A DNA stretch of 64,000 bases from Kordia aestuariivivens (GTDB lineage: Bacteria > Bacteroidota > Bacteroidia > Flavobacteriales > Flavobacteriaceae), in contig NZ_JACGWS010000011.1 in the NCBI RefSeq assembly GCF_014397005.1, forward strand, positions 1-64,000. Reading direction: 5' to 3'. Both the position numbers and the translations under genes were made by a program. Positions 60,029 through 64,000 of this stretch are shown in pieces; the stretch's first letter is position 1; every line of letters starts with the position of its first letter. The notes under the pieces are model-generated. The model worked only from the letters and a program-made list of their open reading frames with translations, did no database searches and had not been told where the DNA came from.

Positions 60029-60357
60029 TAAAAAAATTATAAATGTTGAATGCTAAATTTTAAATTCAAAAGTTTTGTTTACCGTATAATGTCACATCGA
60101 GCGCAGTCGAGATGCTTTTTAATTTCAAAGTGGATCTTGATACAAAATTCTTTCAGGTTGCTCGCTAGGTTATGGGAAACTGAATCAAGTTCAGTTTGAC
60201 GTATTGAATAGATTTCTGCCTGAATCTCGATAGCTTCGCTATGTATTTTCAATCAAAATATATTTTAATCTCAATAATGCTCGATGTGACAAATAGGAAT
60301 GACGCATTCAATAGATTCCTGCCTTCGCAGGAATGACAAAAAGATAAGTATATATAA
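60029..60357. other. Gene-free stretch with dispersed repeats
   Basis: A 329-base gap: a heptad-like stretch (AAATTAT, AAATGTT, GAATGCT, AAATTTT) at about 60036-60078, a GAGCGCAGTCGAGA motif near 60097, CTGAATCAAGTTCAGTTTGA palindrome near 60181-60200, and ATTCCTGCCTTCGCAGGAAT at about 60315-60334. No gene is seen. Confidence 0.7.
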
Positions 60358-60792
60358 TTAATCGAAGAAACTAAAGCCGAAATAGAAGGTTACCCAAACA
60401 ATTACTGACGAGAAAAAGATGCCAATTACGTTGGCTGCAAATGCCTTTTTACGCTCAATGTTAAAGAGGTACGTTGCAATGGTTCCTGCATATACGCCCG
60501 TTCCTGGAATTGGAATCATGACGAAAAACATTAATCCCCAAAAACCATATTTCTGAATTTTATCTTTGGCGCCACGTTTTGCTTTTCGGGCAACGAATAA
60601 CGCGCCTTTTTTGTAAAATCGCCAGCGAAGTAAGTATCGATTGACGTGATCTAAAAAGAAAATCATGACAGGAAATACCAATACATTTGCTACAAATGCA
60701 GCCACAAAAATGACGTACGGATTTGCGTCCGAATTCAGTCCAATCGGAATACCAACTTTGGCTTCTCCGAAAGGTGAAATACTCCACAACAT
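60358..60792 (-). CDS. Small multidrug export family protein
   Basis: A 144-residue membrane protein with about four helices. SPFGEAKVGIPIG at the N-terminus and FFVMIPIPGTGVYAGTIATYL are the marks of the putative small multi-drug export family (PF06695). Transport activity for the family is not well shown. Single gene. Confidence 0.82.
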   Translation of the reverse strand: MLWSISPFGEAKVGIPIGLNSDANPYVIFVAAFVANVLVFPVMIFFLDHVNRYLLRWRFYKKGALFVARKAKRGAKDKIQKYGFWGLMFFVMIPIPGTGVYAGTIATYLFNIERKKAFAANVIGIFFSSVIVWVTFYFGFSFFD

Positions 60793-60977
60793 TGTTATAA
60801 TGATATCTTCGATGACGGTTCTTTTTTATAGCTGTGCAAAGCTAAGTGAATTTGAACTGTGAACAAATTTTAGGTTTGTAAAATTTTGGTAAAAATTGAA
60901 GTCTGGTTAATTATATCAATTTTATGAATCGTCCATGCTGTGAGATTTTATATCTTTAGGCAAAACCCTTTGATTTT

Positions 60978-61415
60978 ATGCAACCAACAAGAATACTTCA
61001 TCCCGATTTTGAAACGTTTCTATACTTGAAAGATCAAGATTGTATTGATTTGTTTATCGATTTGAGGAATTATGTGTTGGAATTGTATCCTGATGCAAAC
61101 GAACTTGTGTATCATACACATGCGTTGACAGCTGTTTTCTCGATTTCTGAGAAACTTTCAGATGCGTTTTGCATGATTCCGATATATACAAAACATCTGA
61201 ATTTTGGCTTTAATAAAGGAACACTTTTACACGATCCGAAAGAGTTGTTGCAAGGAACAGGAAAGTTGATTCGTCACATACCAGTTTCAAAAATTGCTGA
61301 TTATAGAAATGTAAATGTAGAGAATTTACTGAAATCTGCTATTGAACTCGCTGTTTCAGATCTTAAAAAACCTTCAAAAATACTAGGAACGACTATTTCT
61401 AAGATTAAAAAGTAA
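60978..61415 (+). CDS. DUF1801-like small protein
   Basis: A 145-residue soluble protein with a single alpha/beta domain of the YdhG/DUF1801 kind (DLFIDLRNYVLELYPDANELVYHTH, FCMIPIYTKHLNFGFNKG, ELLQGTGKLIRHIPV). Function of the family is unknown. It shares a bidirectional terminator with the convergent peptide gene. Confidence 0.82.
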   Translation: MQPTRILHPDFETFLYLKDQDCIDLFIDLRNYVLELYPDANELVYHTHALTAVFSISEKLSDAFCMIPIYTKHLNFGFNKGTLLHDPKELLQGTGKLIRHIPVSKIADYRNVNVENLLKSAIELAVSDLKKPSKILGTTISKIKK

Positions 61416-61444
61416 TAGGTAGGTATGTTTTTTTAATTAAGTGA

Positions 61445-61472
61445 AATAAAAAAGCGGGCAAAACCCGCTTTG
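61445..61472. terminator. Bidirectional terminator between DUF1801 and the 61.5 kb peptide
   Basis: AAAGCGGG-CAAAA-CCCGCTTT with A-rich and T-rich flanks, usable on both strands. Confidence 0.8.
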
Positions 61473-61482
61473 ATATGATTGT

Positions 61483-61620
61483 TTAATGATGATCAATTCC
61501 ACAACAATTTGTAAATGCACATAAAGTAGGTGATGTGTTACCTCCTTTTACTTCATGTATTTTCAAATTTGAAACAATTGTTTTCTTTAATTCTAATGAT
61601 GTAAGATTTCTTTTTTTCAT
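61483..61620 (-). CDS. GG-leader natural-product precursor peptide (LELKKTI-type leader)
   Basis: A 45-residue peptide. Leader MKKRNLTSLELKKTIVSNLK and IHEVKGG (GG at 26-27) follows the scattered class. Core of 18 residues, NTSPTLCAFTNCCGIDHH, has three cysteines, three Thr and one Ser: a good substrate for thioether or disulfide bridges. It carries the same palindrome upstream as the 39.6 kb peptide. No modification genes are near. Confidence 0.7.
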   Translation of the reverse strand: MKKRNLTSLELKKTIVSNLKIHEVKGGNTSPTLCAFTNCCGIDHH

Positions 61621-61659
61621 AATATAAATGTTTGATTATTACGAAATATAGATAAATAA

Positions 61660-61688
61660 TATATGACCTATTTACGGGAACACCGTAA
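61660..61688 (-). promoter_or_regulatory. 17-bp palindrome in the promoter of the 61.5 kb peptide
   Basis: In the gene's sense, TTACGG-TGTTC-CCGTAA (61672-61688) ends 51 bases before the ATG, the same distance as at 39548-39564. Eight bases after it the sequence reads TATATTA, at the place of the -7 box. Confidence 0.55.
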
Positions 61689-61723
61689 TTCATAGATAAA
61701 TATTATTTTTAGTAACTTCACTC

Positions 61724-62389
61724 CTATTTTCCCTTAAATATCGCTTGCATTTTATCATGCTGAATTTCTGAGAAATCTGAAATGACATGATTCGCTATGG
61801 AATAATCTTGATTTTTAGAATGTACACTATCATATCCAACACAGAAAATTTTGGCTGCATTTGCCGCTTTGATTCCGTTGGTAGAATCTTCAATCACCAT
61901 ACACTGAGAACGTTCGTAACCTGTTGAGAATGCTGCTTTTTCAAAGATTTCCGGATGCGGTTTGGATTGTTGTAAATCGGCTCCGCTAAATTTTTCAATG
62001 AAGTATTGATTTAAGTCGAATCGATCAAAAATATTGTTAATCGTCATCATGGATGCCGAAGAAGCCAAAACTAATTTTAATTCTCTTTCGTGATATTCTT
62101 TGATGATGTCCAATACGCCATCTATCAATTGCAAACTAGGATCGTTTGCAAATATGTGTTTAAAGTGTTTTCGCTTGAGCTGAACCAAGGTTTCTGGCGT
62201 TTCTGTTACACCAAAATGATCACACAAACGTTTGCAAATATTTAAAGTAGATTGTCCTGTAAATGATTGATATAACTCAGGTGTAACCTCAATTTCTACA
62301 TCATCAAACATTAGGTGATAGGCTTTATGGTGTAATGGTTCTGTGTCCACTATTACGCCATCCATATCAAATAAAACTCCTTTTAACAT
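61724..62389 (-). CDS. HAD-superfamily phosphatase / phosphosugar mutase-like
   Basis: A 221-residue HAD hydrolase with motif I FDMDGVIVDTEPLH (Asp8, Asp10), a four-helix cap (about 15-85), motif II in LVLASSAS, and the late SKPHPEIFEKAA and VIEDSTNGIKAA (motifs III and IV). It resembles beta-phosphoglucomutase-type and 2-deoxyglucose-6-phosphatase-type proteins. Substrate unknown. Cytoplasmic single gene. Confidence 0.88.
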   Translation of the reverse strand: MLKGVLFDMDGVIVDTEPLHHKAYHLMFDDVEIEVTPELYQSFTGQSTLNICKRLCDHFGVTETPETLVQLKRKHFKHIFANDPSLQLIDGVLDIIKEYHERELKLVLASSASMMTINNIFDRFDLNQYFIEKFSGADLQQSKPHPEIFEKAAFSTGYERSQCMVIEDSTNGIKAANAAKIFCVGYDSVHSKNQDYSIANHVISDFSEIQHDKMQAIFKGK

Positions 62390-62489
62390 TGCTTATTTTT
62401 TGGCGAATATACTAAAAGTGATTTGATAATTAATATCCATTAATGTGAGTTAGATATAACTTCTACAAAATAAAATTTTTTATATTTTC

Positions 62490-62790
62490 TTTTACTTTGC
62501 TCGCACAAAGAATACTGAATCAAGTTCAGCACAGGCTTCAACAAAAGAAAGTGCGCTTTTTAGTTCATGCATTTACACTTTAAATTAATGTATTCATGAA
62601 TCTTCGATTTCCAGAGGTGTTTTTAGCTTTCTCTTCGGAAAGCTAAAATCGCAATCATTTTACTAAATTTTAGTTCACACTTTTCTATTTTATTAAATAG
62701 GAGTTCATGAATCTTCGATTTCTCCAAGGCTTCGAAAATTCTTAACGTAAAATGATTGCTACACTGCGGAAAAAGAGTCAGTCGCATATA
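62490..62790. repeat. Dispersed noncoding repeat, copy 3, with nested palindrome
   Basis: CGCACAAAGAA is followed by a CTGAATCAAGTTCAG palindrome inserted in the repeat, then CAACAAAAGAAAGTGCGC, the hairpin TTTTAGCTTTC-TCTTC-GGAAAGCTAAAA and CCAAGGCTTC, GAAAATTCTTAACG. It covers most of the 511-base gap 62390-62900, which otherwise shows no gene. Confidence 0.6.
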
Positions 62791-62900
62791 ATTTTATATC
62801 GAGTTCAGGTTATAATAGTATTTGAAAGTTATCGTTTCACGATTCAAATATGTGTTCCCAATTGAAAAATTAGTAATTTTGCAGCATCAAACCATATTTT

Positions 62901-63557
62901 ATGATTATTCACGATTTTACGACACAGTCGTCTTTAATGAATCAGTTTATAGCTGAGTTACGCGATGTTACAATTCAAAAAGATTCAATGCGCTTTCGCC
63001 GAAATATTGAGCGTGTAGGAGAAATTTTAAGCTATGAATGTAGCAAAATATTAGCAAATACTATTGAAATCGTAGAAACGCCATTAGGAACGAAAGAAAT
63101 GACCGTACCTGTGAAAGATGTGGTGATTTGTTCTATTCTTCGTGCTGGTTTGCCATTACATCAAGGAGTTTTGAATTATTTTGATACTGCAGAGAATGCT
63201 TTTGTTTCTGCATATCGCGATCATATTGATGATCAAGACGAATTTGAAATTGTTGTAAATTATATGGCTACACCTTCGTTGGAAGGAAAAACATTGTTAT
63301 TGGTTGATCCGATGTTGGCAACAGGACGCACCATGAAAAGTGTGTATGATGTTTTACTACAACAAGGAACACCAAAAAATATTCACATTGTTTCTGTGTT
63401 AGGTTCTACACAAGGAGTTGAGTATGTACAAGAACATTTCCCAGCAAATACACATTTATGGATTGCCGCAGTTGATGACCAATTGAACAGTCGCGGATAT
63501 ATTATTCCTGGCTTGGGCGATGCTGGTGATTTGGCGTATGGGACGAAGCGGAGTTAG
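62901..63557 (+). CDS. upp: Uracil phosphoribosyltransferase
   Basis: A 218-residue enzyme making UMP from uracil and PRPP in pyrimidine salvage. The PRPP loop LLVDPMLATGRTM (about 133-145), VVICSILRAGLPL and the C-terminal GDAGDLAYGTK, which closes over uracil, are diagnostic. Cytoplasmic single gene. Confidence 0.95.
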   Translation: MIIHDFTTQSSLMNQFIAELRDVTIQKDSMRFRRNIERVGEILSYECSKILANTIEIVETPLGTKEMTVPVKDVVICSILRAGLPLHQGVLNYFDTAENAFVSAYRDHIDDQDEFEIVVNYMATPSLEGKTLLLVDPMLATGRTMKSVYDVLLQQGTPKNIHIVSVLGSTQGVEYVQEHFPANTHLWIAAVDDQLNSRGYIIPGLGDAGDLAYGTKRS

Positions 63558-63772
63558 ACTTCTTGGACTTAATTAGACTTCTTGGAATTGCTTGGACTTG
63601 CTTTGCTCTTAGATTGTTGGACTTACTTGGACTTTGTTAGACTTAGAAACGTCATGCTGAACTTGATTCAGCATCTTATTATATGTTTTAGTAATTTACC
63701 AGCACAAGTTACAAACTTGCGCTAGCTATATCTAATCATCAAAAAGCGAAGCGCATCTAAAAATCTGATAAT
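63558..63772. other. Repeat-rich gap, no gene
   Basis: Contains TTAGACTT/CTTGGACTT words (63555-63645), a CTGAACTTGATTCAGCATC palindrome (about 63657-63675) and AAAAGCGAAGCGCATCTAAA near 63741. The same words are seen at 11727-11935 and 52560-52680. Confidence 0.6.
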
Positions 63773-64000
63773 CTAGTTGATTACTATCTTTTTTGTGAGT
63801 GTTTTTCCGTTAGATATTATTTTTGAAAGATAGATTCCGCTTGTTAGGTTTAGTGGAATTGTGACCGTTCCCGAGAATTGACTCGTCAATAGTTTTCTTC
63901 CGTCTAACGCATAAATTTCTAGCGTAGCATCTTCTTCAATTCCGAGAATGGTAATGTGATTTTTTGCCGGATTCGGATAGATTTTTACTGTGTTTGCAGT
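63773..64000 (-). CDS. C-terminal end of a type IX secretion cargo protein (partial)
   Basis: The 75 visible residues run off the right edge. They read VKIYPNPAKNHITI, then LEIYALDGRKLL, SGIYLSKI and KKIVIN at the stop. This is the type A sorting domain (TIGR04183-like), which directs secretion through the T9SS and anchoring on the cell surface. The catalytic or adhesive part lies outside the window. Confidence 0.88.
   Translation of the reverse strand, partial: TANTVKIYPNPAKNHITILGIEEDATLEIYALDGRKLLTSQFSGTVTIPLNLTSGIYLSKIISNGKTLTKKIVIN

Overview
The window looks like the chromosome of a marine-type flavobacterium (Bacteroidota, Flavobacteriaceae; Kordia or a close relative is my guess from gene style, not proven). 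The reasons are the gliding genes gldF/gldG next to dnaN, a type IX secretion sorting tail at the right edge, Bacteroidota-like promoter boxes (TAnnTTTG type), very low GC, weak ribosome binding sites with several TTG starts, and GG-leader natural-product precursor peptides.

Layout. 0-3.3 kb: an ECF sigma operon, small membrane proteins and a lipoprotein MsrA. 3.6-8.9 kb: three related envelope proteins sharing an undescribed domain and a polyproline tail, followed by a seven-helix membrane protein, a histidine kinase and a LuxR-type response regulator. 9-15.3 kb: two paralogous sigma / anti-sigma-like / DUF4097-like operons, one carrying a TlpA-DUF3738 fusion. 15.7-20.5 kb: meaB, a small membrane pair, a GG-leader peptide, a PAP2 phosphatase and a MATE transporter. 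20.6-22.5 kb: four tandem six-cysteine GG-leader peptides, each with its own 5' leader element and terminator, plus one divergent peptide. 22.6-27.6 kb: a TPR-AraC regulator and a large zinc metalloprotease. 28-36 kb: housekeeping block purC, PhoH, SAM hydrolase, methyltransferase, gldF, gldG, dnaN. 36.9-47.2 kb: accessory block with ArgE-like peptidase and YfcC carrier, further GG-leader peptides, two paralogous esterase-TPR proteins, a decayed surface-protein fragment, a PLP enzyme, a CPBP protease and an HxlR regulator. 47.6-50.7 kb: mnmE and two methyltransferases. 51.3-58.3 kb: a complete trans-4-hydroxy-L-proline breakdown cluster (FAD dehydrogenase, epimerase, semialdehyde dehydrogenase, deaminase, AraC regulator). 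58.5-64 kb: a pentapeptide-repeat protein split by a stop codon, small membrane and phosphatase genes, another GG-leader peptide, upp and the T9SS-tailed protein end.

The most unusual content is a scattered set of at least eight short secreted-peptide-type genes of two leader classes without an obvious maturation or export operon. One class shares a roughly 58-nt 5' leader element with a PLP-dependent enzyme about 20 kb away. Two peptide genes and one decayed copy share a 17-bp palindrome at the same place in the promoter. Other notable patterns are heptanucleotide tandem arrays immediately upstream of start codons, several dispersed noncoding repeat families, a homopolymer frameshift and an in-frame nonsense codon. 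No rRNA, tRNA, CRISPR or complete insertion sequence was seen.
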